The notes: generated by a model from the sequence alone, not told the origin. DNA of 64,000 bases from Powellomyces hirtus (GCA_025526995.1 JAHLKG010000011.1:124001-188000), one strand, 5' to 3'; positions 25,379 to 38,259 are shown, numbered from the stretch's first letter. Numbers and translations: made by a program.

Positions 25379-25810
25379 ATGTCTACTGAACGGGAGGAAT
25401 TCCGAAACTCAGTATTGGATGTAGTTCGCAGAATTCCAGAAGGACGAATCACTTCGTATGGTACGAGGCGTCGTACTTTGTATTCGGCCAAACCATATTT
25501 TATGCCCACACCAGCATTTATGACGGGGATGATTTCTTCAGGCCACATTGCGAAACTGGTGGGGAAACCAAATCATGCCCGCCATGTAGGGAACGTTCTT
25601 AAAGAAAGCGGGGGCTTAGGGGCGATTCCATGGCAGAGGGTTGTGAATCGAGATGGCTTCATTTCGCCGCGAGTCCCCGAAAGCCAAATGGCACTACAGG
25701 CAACCCTTCTGCAGCAGGAGGGAGTGGCCATAGAGGAAGACGGCCTTGGTCTCTTTTGGGCTGATATGAACCTGTTCGGATGGTTTCCCCAAACGCTCGC
25801 AGCGTTCTGA
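25379..25810 (+). CDS. Alkyltransferase-like protein (ATL), damaged-guanine recognition
   Basis: Two exons (25379-25460, 25542-25810; donor GTACGA, acceptor TTCAG) give 116 residues, the size of S. pombe Atl1. RRIPEGRITSYG and HIAKLVGKPNHARHVGNVL form the winged-helix DNA-binding part with the conserved Arg finger region. The segment that in O6-alkylguanine transferases is P-C-H-R reads IPWQRVVNRDG, so the reactive cysteine is tryptophan. ATL proteins bind and flip O6-alkylguanine without repairing it. They hand the lesion to nucleotide excision repair. The protein is intact; no methyltransferase function is expected. Confidence 0.9.
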   Translation: MSTEREEFRNSVLDVVRRIPEGRITSYGTRRRTLYSAKPYFMPTPAFMTGMISSGHIAKLVGKPNHARHVGNVLKESGGLGAIPWQRVVNRDGFISPRVPESQMALQATLLQQEGVAIEEDGLGLFWADMNLFGWFPQTLAAF

Positions 25811-27573
25811 AGGAATGAACAGCGCTGGCAAAGGCTCCAATCAGTTATTGATAAACATGCGCACTCAACTGTCTCGCAATGTCTCTTGCAAAAAAACAAT
25901 GAATACGAATTTGAATTGCCCCGAACGAAAGATAGAAGATCAATTCTTGATGATCTCTCGCAATAGTATGTGGACCACACGATAGATTGTATTACTAGAA
26001 TGTAGAGGCCGGGGATACTTGGAGGGTCGTGATTGGAAATTAAGGGAAAGCGAGTGACCGCATAGCGGATCTGAAACGCAGAATCAAGTTTTCCTGTTCC
26101 TGGTACGATATGGCACAATATAACAAAATGTGGGCACGGTCGAGGTCGCTGCATTGCACCGGCCGTCGCTTTGAGATGGCAAAATGGTGAAATGGCGATC
26201 TCAAATTGCAGTTTGCGTGAAATTGGTCAATTGACAATGGTGAAAATAAATGCCAGATGTCTAAATGAAATTTGGCTTGTTATGTCGAAATGCTCGCGAA
26301 GTCAATCGGCCAAATGAAATGAAATGCCAACTGAGCGCAACGACGCTGAGGAACCTCTTCACATTTGCTGATGTGAAGAATTTTAGTCAGACACACTCAC
26401 TCGACCACGAGTCTCGAGACCGTTGATACACCCACCAGCTGTCCGTTCTCTCTCCGTCCCCACGATCTCCAATCTCCTCTGTGTGCTTTTAAGCCTATCA
26501 CCATCGTTTCTGAATTCTTTTTGGCCTTGTACTTACAATAGTCTGAAGTAACAAGTGCTCAGAGGTCATTAAGGATATCGCCGTTGAATGGTTGCAGAAC
26601 GGATTTCTTTATGCGAAGGTACGCTATGATATCGTCGCGGAAGTGGTTGTTGTCAAAGGAAGCACATCGGGGCGGAGGTCAAAGAATCTCGCGACCTGCT
26701 GAAGACGAACAATACAAATTATTTCTGGTGTGAAGGTTCAAAAACACACGACCGATCGGTGGGAGTCGTCCCCCGTTTTCGAGGGTCTTCGAATCCTTTT
26801 GATCTTTGGTTGCGCCTAGGACCAGGAATTATATTTCAAGGCTTATTGTTTCTTGATAATCATGCTCCTCACGTTCGCAATTAGAAAGAACCCTTCGTTT
26901 TTTTCTTCCAACCTGTTCCGGTACTCAACATTCATCGCTTGATGCATCAACTTGTCAGACGAAGCCCAAACAATCCTATCTTTCGCAGACGTTATTTTGT
27001 AAGAATTCTCACTTCTCTTCGAAGTAATACCGAGTGACACCTACTACCAGTCCGCACGGACACGGTTGCTGGTCGTCAAAGCCTTTTGCCCTGGTCGATT
27101 GGCAGGTTTTCGGATTTCTTACAACATATTGTACATGTGAGACCATATAGCTGGAGCTGTCTGGGGCTGCTGTTCAGACGCTGAATCATGATTTCTTTCT
27201 GTGGCTGTCAAAGTTAATATCTGTCACAACGCATCCAAAGAAAGGCGGCATTATATGGTAGACGCAAAGCGATTGGTTACTGGAGAGTGGACTAGACGTC
27301 ACATATCAAAGAGCGAGCATCGTCAAGATTCGCTGTTCTTGCGTTCAATTGTGGCAGATCAACTATTTTCGACGTACAAACAGACACCACACGACATACC
27401 ATCAGACGTCCAAGTGGGATAACTATTCGTAAATAGATTCTAGCCCCTTCAGCCTGATAGAACCGACAGCAGATATACGATCAGAGAAAGACAGGTTTTT
27501 GTCTCTCAAATCCCTTGGAGTTGATCCCGACGTTAACACGTCCAGCAGAGTCAGGACTGAGGCCATCTCGACT
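25811..27573. other. Gene-poor stretch, 1.76 kb
   Basis: This is the longest region without any recognised gene outside the decayed locus. Several short frames of up to 65 codons exist on both strands, but none looks like a known protein. AT-rich, repetitive wording (AAATGAAATGAAATGCC; ATGGCAAAATGGTGAAATGG) occurs near 26170-26330. It probably contains regulatory sequence for the LIM/Rap-GAP gene. Confidence 0.4.
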
Positions 27574-30500
27574 ATGGCGTCTATTGCAGCGCCTGCTGGA
27601 AGTCCATCTACATCGAACGTCGGCTCGCCTGGGGGGCGCAATGGGACATGTTGTGCGTGTTTGCGGCCAGTGTATGCCATGGAGGCAGTCATTGCGCACT
27701 CCAAATTTTACCACAAGGGGGTATGTACGAATTGTCCGCTTGTATGGATTTGATTGTCCCAGACTCTGACATCTTCTGATTCAGTGTTTCCGCTGTGCGC
27801 AATGTAATCGGACTCTTTCTGTGGGTGTCACACGGTTCACCGGATGAATTTGGATTTACGATGAGATGCTGATTGACATCGGGTTTAGGTTGTCAATTAC
27901 GAAACCCACAACGGGTTGATCTACTGCAATGCGCACATTCCGAAAACAACTCCAGTAGCCGGCGCCTATCCGACGACACCGGGAGGTGTAGGGAGCAGCG
28001 GTCGACGGGCTTCCGAAGAGTTGCAACAGCTCACCGCCAACATGGCGCCGCTATCTCCGACGACAACTTCTAGGTCGCCGTTCGCTTCGACAGGGCAACG
28101 TAAGTTCCGTACCATTTTATTGTACAGCCGCATCGCTATTTAAGCTCGGTCCTGGAATGTTTGTGATCTAAATTTCGGCTGTCTCTTCAGCTGGCCGTGG
28201 ATTACCAGGTAGCAAAGGAATGTCCACGTCAGAAAGCGAGCTCTCAAAATCGGCGGTCGACACTCGATCTCCACGGTCACTAGCAACACCCACCGGAAAG
28301 CTCACGATAAATCGATCTGCCATGCAGCTTAACATCCCCAGGACGTCCGCACCGGCCTTTGAAACTGCATCTACCGCATCTTCGTCTACATCGTCTCCAT
28401 ATCAAACACCTGCACACCCCGGTTCTATGCGGAGCAAATCTATATCTGGTTCAGCTGTATCGGTATCAGAAAGGATAAAGACGCTCAACGATCCAGCTGA
28501 AGGAGCGCAGCGTGCGGGAAATCTTCAGGGTAGAGAACCGTTGAAGCTTGCCATCCCCCCGACAGCCTGCCAGGGAACAGGTTCTCAAAGCGATCAGGGC
28601 TCGGCAAGCGCTACGGCATTTGGCGGATTGAAAGCTGCTTTCGAAAAATCACCTCCACCGATGGGTCAGCCGTCAATCACCGTCCAATCAGCAACTCCAG
28701 TCCATCGCCGCGCAACCAGCGATAGCGCACAATCGACTTCCCCACGAGGTGCAGTACGCCAACAACTATCAAGTGCTGGTCAACATTGTAGGAGCATCAG
28801 CGAAACCCCCGCCCAACCAGCGAACCTCCGAATACCCAGACCCAGAACTGCACCCAAGAGGATGAGTTCAGAGCCCAAATCGGCAAACTCGGATTCCACC
28901 GGTTCTGCAAACAGCGTCGGCGCACGCTCCGATGAAGAGGCGGACGCGGAAGATTATGAAGAGGATGACAACGAGGAGGACGATGAGGATCACTGGGCAA
29001 GTGGCGATCTTCATTCCCAACTCGCTTCTAAATGGCGTTCAGAGCCTGGCTTGATGACAAGTCCAGAACACCTTCGCGCAGGTTCTTCGCTCTTGCATAC
29101 AAAGAAGAAGAACTCGTTGACAACGCGCAGCGGGGCCTCGAGCGGTGATTCCAGCATAACGTCTCTGATCAGACTGAATGTTACCGCGTTGACCAACATG
29201 GAGGACAACACAGATCATCCGCGGTCACCCGACACCAACTCTCCAGGCTTCAAGGCGCGTGATAATCGAAAGTCATTTTCCATGTCATTGGATACGATGC
29301 TGTCAGATACACGAAGGAGAGGTCCTTCAAGTACAAAGGTAAGTCTTGGTTCTCTCTGACCTTTCCTTCACATTCATCCTCACCCCACACAACCATGATA
29401 GACATCTCCGACAACACCCACACAACAGCTGACTGCTCCATCCCTGCCGCCTGGTTCGGATCCACCGCAAATAGGCACATTGGCGCAAATGATAACCAGC
29501 CAAGCGTCGGATCTGATCAGCATATACGAAAACTTTGGGCGGTTCCGATCGCGGCGATCTGTGACAGGTGTTAGCATGGCGGACAACGCGGTCACGATCA
29601 GCCGGAAGACGCAGATGGAGATGGCTTTGAACGTGTTTCGCGGCATCATGGACACCGTTCGTCGCATCATAGACATTGCGGCATTCTTGGTGTTCGTACG
29701 CAAGCTCAGGGCGGCTGCGCTGAAATTGGCTACCAAGGAGCGCGAAGCGGAGCGTGAGATTACGAATCAAGGAATTTGCGACAGTTTGGATGCATTGCGA
29801 GAGGCGGTAAGTAGTGGGATGGCACCGAGGTGGCCGCTGTATATCGGATTTTCAAAGACTAATGCCAGCCGGAAATGCATGGTTTTTGACATCTCCAGAT
29901 CCGAGAAACTCTATCGACAGCTCACGAGGTAGTCATCAAGTACCTGTCTGCTCAGAAAGAGGTAAAAGCAAGTTCGACCCTGGATCCGTTGCATTGATTC
30001 CTTGCTGAACGCATGTTACTAGCTTCTGATATCCGCAACGGAAGGATACCGCCTGGAAGCAATTGGGCCCGATACGGACATCACACCGCTTGAAGCTTCA
30101 GCGGAGACGCCAAGTGCATATTCCGGCTATGTGCTCGATCATATCGACCAAGACGCGAGCTACTATCGAAGAAGCTTTTACGGAAATGGTAAGGCCATTT
30201 GCATCTACCTGGTATGCAAAAACACGTATGCTGATGTCAGTTGTCATTCGCAGAGCACAAAAACTACATTGGTGATCTGCCAAAGCTCGGTCCCGTGATA
30301 ATATCTTTGATGTTCCGACATCGAGAGCGAAGCAGTGTAGCCGGAATGATCGGACAAACCCCGGTGCCACCAACTTCATCCAACTCCAGTTCATCTGGAA
30401 GCGCGGGCGGCACCTCCGGGAATACGGCTCTTACACCAACTCAACCACAGAACTCTAATGCAAACGGGACATCCGCACAGCCCGGATCTACAGTAGACGT

Positions 30501-32482
30501 TTCCGAATACTGGGCAATCATGAGAACACGGGAGGTACACAGAGCCATCTTTGTACGGCATGGGAAGTTTCTTCCATTTAATTCAAACCACTCTCTCTAT
30601 ACCTCTCCTTCCTGCCGTGCTTTCCAGGGAGCGGATCTTCGTGCGGTGATACAAGCATCGCAGGTAGTCGGCTCATCGGTTTTGCGGTCCAAACACGATG
30701 CGAAAGCTGCTTTGCAAATGCTACATCGCGACATTCAGCCAAGCAAACTACGGAAAGTCACAGATCCGTCATTCGAGAAGCGACTAATGGTTCTGGATGA
30801 ACTGCAGGTGCGTGTTCCCCTCTCCTCGCCTGCAATTGGTTCTCGATCAGAAGAGCCTCTCAAGTTCCCGAGGGCTGACTGTGTTCGGGTGCCACTCTGC
30901 TTCCTAGAATGTTACACGGTACAAATTCGGAGTGCTGTATTGCAAAGCCGGGCAAACTACTGAAGAGCAGTTTTTCGGAAACGGTGAGAAATTAGTCGCA
31001 CGGCAATGCTCGGTACGTCCTGAAAGGCTATCTGACATGAAGTCGTCACCTACAGAACACGGTAGCGAAGGGTTTGAGACGTTCCTTCAGACCATGGGCG
31101 ACAAAGTACCGCTACTTGGTTGGAACGGCTACGCTGCAGGACTGGATACCAAATACGCACAAACAGGGACGCACAGCATTCACACCAAATGGCGACATTT
31201 TGATGTGATGTTCCACGTTTCGACGTACCTGCCGCACAAGAAAGAAGACAAACAGCAAATCCAGCGGAAGCGACACATTGGCAATGACATTGTGACGATC
31301 GTGTTTCTGGACGGGAAGAATGGCCATTTTGACCCGAGGTCGATTAAATCACAGTTTTTGCATGTGTTCATCGCCGTGCAGGAAGATACCACAACGAGAC
31401 CAGGAGAAGTCGGCTGGAGGGTCGTGCTGGCCAGCAATGTTGACGTGCCTTGGTTCGGACCCGAATTACCAAATCCTCCGGTTTTCTGGAACGGTGCAGA
31501 GCTGCGGGAGTTCTTGCTCGCTAAAAGTAAGCGGGTTTAATGTATGCTGGGGCACTGACGACCTTGAAAGGTATCTCTTACTCCATCCTCTTGCAGTGAT
31601 CAATGGTGAAAATGCGGCATACAAAGCTCCAAAGTTTAAGAAACCACATCATCGCACTCGCAACGCTGTTCTGGACGAGATCATGCGAGACTTTGGCGGC
31701 CCGTCATCGAAGGGTCGAAACAGCCACGCTTCAGGAACACAACGATCCTCGGTCGCATCAGGATCATCCGACGCTCAGCAGGCTCCTCCGCCAACGATAC
31801 TGGAAGCACCACCACCCCGCGGGTCTGAAACGTCACGGCGGCAGTCTGTGTTTGCGTCCCTCGGGGCGTTTGCACGACGATCCAGTGTGCCGAATGTGGT
31901 CAGTCCGCAGTCAGACGCGCCCGCTCCACCTTTGCCAACCATAACCCGACCCCGGCACGAGTCGTCAGACGCCTCCGATGAACCAGAATCGCCTTTGCGA
32001 ATAACTCAGACCACAGTTACTCCGGAGGCACTGATAGACAAAAAGAAAGGTCTTAAGAAGCTTGGCCGATCGAAGAGCGGCAAGAATAGCCTGAAAAGTA
32101 TGTGCACATTCCAATGCCGTTCCAGTTTGCAGTTTTTGCAGAGCATTAACCGAAAGTAATAGGCGAGCGGAAATCGAGATCCACCACAGCTTTGTCTTCA
32201 AGCGAATCTCTTCCTGATCAAGACCCATCAGGTTTGATACATCAACGAGTAGGAGTGACGACCAGCAAACCTAATAACGTATGTTGCCTTTTATTAGCGC
32301 GACGAAAACAGAACAACAGCAGTAGCCTCTTGTCTGCGTTTGTGTTGAAACGGAAAGGACATGGTGACGATAAGAAGTACCGGAGTGCTGAGAGCGTAGA
32401 TGGAAGCACGGATTCCGTGCTTGGAGGAGGCACCAGTCAACCGACATTAACCCCGTCAAAATCTGCGAAACCGGATATGTAA
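27574..32482 (+). CDS. LIM-domain Rap GTPase-activating protein
   Basis: Thirteen exons (27574-27720, 27785-27820, 27889-28099, 28191-29338, 29429-29806, 29899-29961, 30023-30188, 30254-30534, 30628-30807, 30908-30983, 31056-31526, 31597-32097, 32163-32482) give about 1325 residues. A single LIM domain at about 23-75 has the full zinc pattern (CCACLRP, FYHKGCFRCAQC, LIYCNAHIP). A Ser/Pro-rich disordered region of 400 residues with an acidic Glu/Asp run follows. A helical stretch comes next, and then a Rap-GAP domain near 770-1080: RYKFGVLYCKAGQTTEEQFF, GSEGFETFL, and the catalytic asparagine-thumb motif RHIGNDIVTIVFLDG. It should switch off Rap/Rsr1-type GTPases, which govern polarity and adhesion. 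The LIM domain may anchor it to actin structures. The 93-base intron 30535-30627 is stop-free and in frame. Confidence 0.88.
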
Positions 32483-33403
32483 GGTGTTGAAATACTTCCG
32501 TATTGGGAAGGCTGACTTTTGTCGTTAAATCCGAGTTAATTTTCATCGAATCTATTTATCTATTGAAAGCTCAGATGCTGATTTCATATAGCGTAAGGTC
32601 TACATAGAACAGATGTACACATAGGAGCTATTTCTCACTTAGCTGAGTCCAACATGTGTTTCGGCCACGTTCTGTCCTTCCTTAAATACCTCACGGGCAT
32701 TCTGCTTGATGTATCCACTGCATAGCAATTGCGCACGTTGGCCGATGCGGTTCGTCCGGGTTTCCACCCATCAACGTCGGAAACGGGTCACCAACATGGT
32801 TTACTGCCGAAAACATGGGAGTCCGGCTCAGACAATTTCGAAGGTCAAGAGGTCGTCAAATGGTCAGATGTTGGGAATGGAGTACCCGCGCGCATCTAGC
32901 ACCCAGTGCGTAATAACTGTGCAGAAGTCACCGCGCGGAGCTCCGCCCGCCTATTGTTCCCCCCCATTTTACTAAGGTATTAGAAGGTGAAGGTGAAGGT
33001 TGAGTTGAGCTGCCTTGATATCGATTTTTGTGGATATTTTGGTTCTACATTCCCTGTCGACAAGACCTTGTACTTGTATTTACTTCACTCCCCTTCAGTA
33101 CGTGAAAGTCTGGAAAGTACACAACGCTCCTGACGGACGTGTTCCACCTCACGAAGTCTCGAGACCTTGACGTGCCTCAAATACATGCGATCCTGACAAA
33201 CAGCCGCAGCCCCTTTCCTTTTTTGGCCCTTCTCACTCCAACAAGCAAACCCTTCCACCTCCTTCAGAGGCCAGAAGAGTCTGCTCGTGCAACCAGCGTT
33301 GTTTATTTGAGCAAAGAGCCCTTCCTTGTCTGTATGTTTTACTGGTTGTCGACTGGGCAAATGTCAACCAACCAAATACTAAAGCTGTTATTGTTCTCTC
33401 ATA
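32483..33403. other. Intergenic region
   Basis: About 0.9 kb between two plus-strand genes. There is a small tandem purine motif (GAAGGTGAAGGTGAAGGTTGAG, about 32984) and a C run (32959-32964). Nothing else is recognised. Confidence 0.45.
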
Positions 33404-36400
33404 ATGTTCGAAGTCAAGAGTTGCTGTAGTCTTTGTTCATCCACTCCCACAGCTGATCCATTGATTGTTCGCCATCGATACTACTCTTGGCCTCAGGTGT
33501 CGCATTTTGGCCAGCATTTGTACAAAGACACTTCCGGGCCAGCATTCCAAGAAGACCCCAAAGTGCCCGCCCCCGAGACCACTTCATACGGACCAATGCA
33601 CTTTGCGTCGCCACATTCACCAGCAGCGACTCCGACCAGTAGAGATGACTTGGATACCCCTCCAGACGCGAGTATCCCTGTGAAACCGACGGGAAGGGAA
33701 CGTTTTGCTGATATACCAACCAATGGCGAGGTGAGCACATGGCGAACTGCGGGATGCGAGTATATCAGATATTGAGCGCTGAGGTGCGGCTTGGGAGTGC
33801 ATGACTGCACGCGGAATGAGTCGCCCGACATCGTTGATTTTAAATCAATAGTGGAAGGGTGACCTCCGGAATGCTACGAAGAGCCATCTGGATTGCACGA
33901 ATTTATGCTTGAGAGTATCAATCTACCTGTGACGGGACGTCCACGACAGAGTAGCTAACCGAGACAAACAGCTTACGTCGGCAGGGGACCATGCGATTAA
34001 TCCCTTCAATTGGAGCGCGCGATCGCCGGATCAGAAAAGCCACGATCTCGACGCGGAGACCGAGATGCTGCTTACGATGGAAGTCAATTCGCTTTCCACA
34101 GTACGTTACTTCTTCAGCGATCAGTCCGGAAACCTTCCATGCATGCTCATGTGGAATGTTCATGTTGGATATAGCACTTGTCTCAGTCAAAAGACAGCTA
34201 TAAGCTGCGCTTACAGTTTGTGGAAAAACTTCAGCGGATACTGGACGCAGAGTGGCCAGGGAAAGATATTAGAGCACATGTCTTTGGGTATGCAACAGAT
34301 GTACTCATTCGCTTGCGTTCTGCTCTCAATCTGACCCTTTGGTAGCTCAACCGTAAATGGGCTAGGGACACAAACCAGTGATGTTGACGTCTGTCTTACA
34401 ACCCCGTGGGTCGATGGAAGGAACAGCATATCCAACATGCACGTCTTGGCTACCGGACTGAAAAAACGTACAACCTTCTGATTGACAATCAAGCGTCTTT
34501 GTCCTTCCTAACACTAACTTGATTGTCGGCAACCAGACGGAATGACTGATATATATACTGTGGCAGCTGCCAAAGTACCCATTTGCAAATTTTACGACCC
34601 AGAATAGTAAGTGCACGAATCAGCAACCTTGTATTTCTCCCTGACAATGTCCTAAGAAATATATCATGCAGCCATGTGAATTGTGACATCAATGTGAATA
34701 ACACCATTGCTTTGCGAAATACCCAACTCATCAAGACATATGTAAATATCGACTCCCGCGTGCAACCTCTAATGTTGATCGTCAAATATTGGACAAGACA
34801 AAGGGCGTTAAATGATGGTAAAACGCGTTCCTCGTGCGATTATGAAAGCTCGTCAAATCACTAACAATTGCCTGCAGCTGCGAAGGGTGGTACCCTCAGC
34901 AGTTATTGCTGGGCCATGATGGTATGTTGATCTTCGCTCCTCATACAGTCATTAGTTTAGTACACGCAGAGTTTGACGGCTTCTTTCTGGACGGTCAGGT
35001 TCTCAATTTTCTGCAAATGCGCCAACCGCCAATATTACCCTGTTTACACGAAATGTATTTCGCGAAACTCAAAGCCGACCCCGTCCACGTGAATCCTGTC
35101 ATCTTAAACGGGGTGGATTGCTCGTTTCATGAAGGCGACGACGTGATTGGCTTTGGATCAAGCAACACGGAGACCTTAGGTGTACTTTTACATGCCTTTT
35201 TCCGAAGATACGCCGAGGAATTTGATTACGAAACGATGGTCATATCTGTTCGACATGGTCGCTACATAACAAAGGAGGACAAGGGCTGGGATGTGGACGT
35301 TGAGCGAAATCGACGTTTTTTGTGCGTCGAAGAACCATTCAATCCGCAGAGAAATCTTGCGAATTCTGCTGATGCCGTCTCCGTTGCTGGATTGCGAAGA
35401 GAATTTGATCGGGCTCTCTCGATGTTGGCCGCCGGAAAGGAATTTGAGGAGGTGTGCGAGCAATACATTCCACCTCATGACCGTATTTTCAACAATGTCG
35501 GACCGGTGCATACCAACGAACACCGGCATTTCTTGAACGACATAGTCGGTCATAAACATCGCGGAGACATGAATAGGAACTGGCAGAACTTCGAGGCATA
35601 TCGTGCACAGATTCACTCCGGGAATTACAACTATAAAACGAACCCCCAGAGCAATTCAAAATACTTCTACAACAACCACCCGCCATATAACCAGCCACAT
35701 GCACCGAATAGCGATAGGCGCTCCAATGGAGGTGGAGGAGACAATGCAGATCGCCGGCTACTCCCTGATCTGAATCTCATGCGACCGCCTGGACCGTTCA
35801 CGCCAGAGGATCTGCATCGGATACAACCACTATCGCTTGAAAGCCGACATTTGGACAATCGTCCGAAACGTTACAATTATGGAGCGTACGGTTACGATCG
35901 GCGGGGAGGCGACCCAAGACATCAGCATAACATCTGGACAACATCGGTGAATCGAGATGGAAATTATCAACACTTGCCATCACGAGACAGGTCCGCGCAA
36001 AAACATGATAAGCGAGATTCAGAGAAGGAGAACGATGAGGATAAGGAATCGACACGACCTCCCATTCAAGTTATCATCGAGAAACAGCCTGAAGGGGAGA
36101 CCATCACTGAAATTTTCGTCTCGGAGATTGACAGCGAAGGTCAAAGTAAAACACTTTCGTGCAGCCGCTCAGAAACCGGCTCAGATCGTTCCTTGTCGCG
36201 GCCAGGACACAGTCCGGAAAGGCCATTGTCGCCATTGCAGCCCAACTTCGTGTCTCCAAGTGCAGAACGTGAGCATGAATCTGGCGAAACATCCGCAGAT
36301 GCATCGCGACCGGCCAATCTCCTCTTTGGGACTGCGAACGAATATGTATTGGGCGATAAGAAGCGGAGAAGCTCTCATCCCCGTCATCATCAACCCATCG

Positions 36401-37614
36401 GTAGCAGCAACAACGATGCTACGATCAATGGGCATCACCCGATCAATGGACATCACCCGCCGATTAGACAATACCACCCTCAGGACCGGCGGGAGAAATC
36501 TTCTGAACGCGCCGCTCCTGTCAGCAACCGCGATACGTTCATTAATGGATTCGGTTCCAGTCGGCAATCATCTCCAACGAAATCAGCAGCCGGCCAACGC
36601 GACCCCGAGCATGATTGGAGGAAACCAGCAAAGCAACAGCAGCAACCTCAGAACTCTGAGGAACAGACCACATCGGTGTCGTCGGCCACGAGTCATTCGC
36701 CCACCTCAAAGAATGGCGTCGCCAGCAATGAAAGCCAAGAGGGCAGTTCGAATTCGAAGCGCCGCGGCAGCAAAGGAACACTGCTCTGGGCAAACCACTC
36801 TCATCGGGCCGAACACAGGTCGACGCAAACGTCCACATGGACTCCACGGTCGCGTCCACAGGGTGGGAGCGGTAGTTCAGAACCCTCCACGCCTCGGCCG
36901 GAAACGGACTCAGTTTTTTCAGCGGACCCGACTTCTCGCGGACGAGACTCTGCTTCACGAGATCAATACCCGCGTTATTCCAAGCATCACGCCAAAGCAT
37001 TGCCTCGGCCACGCTCACTATCCGCATCAGACTCACCAAGAACGGCTTGGCAAGATGTACGGTCGGCTCAGAGCCCTGAGCGGATCAACAGTGCCAGGAC
37101 CAATCAATCAAATCAACAAACTCACTGGAGGGGCCGTAAACCACACGACCCAAGACGTGGTAACAACAACAACTCATCCACCTCCGCATCATCTTCGCAA
37201 CGCACATACCCACGATCGCCACCGCATGCGTCAGGACCAATCCATCACACATCTCCATCCCTTGGTTCGTCCACCATTCTCTCTTCGCCCATTTCCCCTG
37301 ATGCTTCCGGCCACGCACCGTCAAGCATCTCGAATGGTATCTCGGCCTACAGTCCTTCATATTCTGCGCCGGTATTGCAAACAGATGCGCATGTCGACCA
37401 CCTTGAGACTCACGCAATGCCTAATGGCCATGAACAGGAACGCACTCGTCATCGTTCAACACAGGATTGGGGAGAACAAAACTTCCGACACGAGCGTAAA
37501 ACATATCCGAGACCGAACGTTGCCGACAGGGGAACCAATACTCCACAACATTTGCAGAGTATCTACCAGCTGCAAGAACACTTTCCAGTGCGCAAGTCTG
37601 ACGTTCTCAGATAG
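33404..37614 (+). CDS. Cid1-type non-canonical poly(A)/poly(U) polymerase (TUTase) with long disordered tail
   Basis: Eight exons (33404-33730, 33972-34100, 34187-34287, 34346-34467, 34537-34606, 34672-34817, 34878-34921, 34999-37614) give about 1184 residues. The catalytic palm has GSTVNGLGTQTSDVDVCL, with the two metal aspartates in DVD and the helix G-S form, and the third aspartate in HVNCDINVNNTIAL. The central domain continues VKYWTRQRALND, GGTLSSYCWAMM/VLNFLQMR and a PAP-associated region ending near GRYITKEDKGWDVD. The remaining 700 residues are low-complexity, rich in Ser, Pro, Arg, His and Asn. Such enzymes add U or A tails to RNA 3' ends in the cytoplasm. The uridine-selecting histidine cannot be judged by eye. 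The exact N-terminus is uncertain. Confidence 0.85.
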
Positions 37615-37854
37615 CACGAACGGTCGAACCAGCAATGGGCGCCCTCAGCTGAACGGGTGGTGGCGGACGATGGCACATCTGTTCTGCTCAATGTTGATGC
37701 TCTACGAGAACGCCCGGTTTCCATTTCCCTCCCTTACAACTTCTGTACACCCATTCCCTATCTTCGTCATTACCTCCCTCGTTGGTGGTTGTATTTTTGG
37801 ACAGCGAAGGTTTCTCTTCCGCATTTCCCCTTGTTTGTTACACTCCCGGGTTTG

Positions 37855-38096
37855 AGAAATACATAACAATATGCGTGCAAACACTTTGCGCCTGCTGCAA
37901 CTACAAATCCAAAATCTATCCAAACAAGATTGGAATCCTAAAAGCAAAAAACACAAGAGCAAAAAGCAAAACCCAACGTCTAGGTTTGAGAAATACATAA
38001 CAATATGCATGCAAACACTTTGCGCCTGCTGCAACTACAAATCCAAAATCTAGCCATGCATGATTGAAATCCTAAAAACAAAAAAGCAAAAAGCGA
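37855..38096 (-). repeat. Two tandem tail units of the inverted tRNA-Lys array
   Basis: On the minus strand, the unit GATTTTGGATTTGTAGTTGC ... CAAAGTGTTTGCACGCATAT ... ATGTATTTCTCAAACC is present twice in tandem (about 38090-37975 and 37970-37855), separated by T-rich GCTTTTTGC words. It matches the sequence after the plus-strand tRNA-Lys (15860-16020). The copies differ by scattered substitutions. Confidence 0.75.
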
Positions 38097-38169
38097 AGCC
38101 CGACGTGGGGGTCGAACCCACAACCTTGAGATTAAGAGTCTCACGCTCTACCGATTGAGCTAGCCGGGC
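38097..38169 (-). tRNA. tRNA-Lys(CUU), intact, minus-strand copy
   Basis: The 73 bases are identical, on the opposite strand, to the gene at 15787-15859: same acceptor stem, CUU anticodon, T arm and terminator-like T runs (GCTTTTTGC) after the 3' end. The two intact genes face each other 22 kb apart. Confidence 0.95.
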
Positions 38170-38204
38170 TGATGTGAGCCATATTTGGTGAGTATTTCTG
38201 TGCG

Positions 38205-38259
38205 TAAAAACCCACAACCTTGATTAAGAGTCTCACGCTCTACCGATTGAGCTAGCCGG
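38205..38259 (-). repeat. Truncated tRNA-Lys copy in the inverted array
   Basis: The copy has acceptor 5' strand, D arm and anticodon arm, with a two-base deletion after the anticodon stem, and ends in GGGTTTTTACGC without T arm. It mirrors the truncated copy at 15692-15743, including the spacer toward the intact gene. Confidence 0.8.

Noticed and set aside
25811..27573. Short frames in the gene-poor stretch
   Set aside because: None exceeds about 75 codons, none has a plausible splice partner or motif, and they occur equally on both strands.
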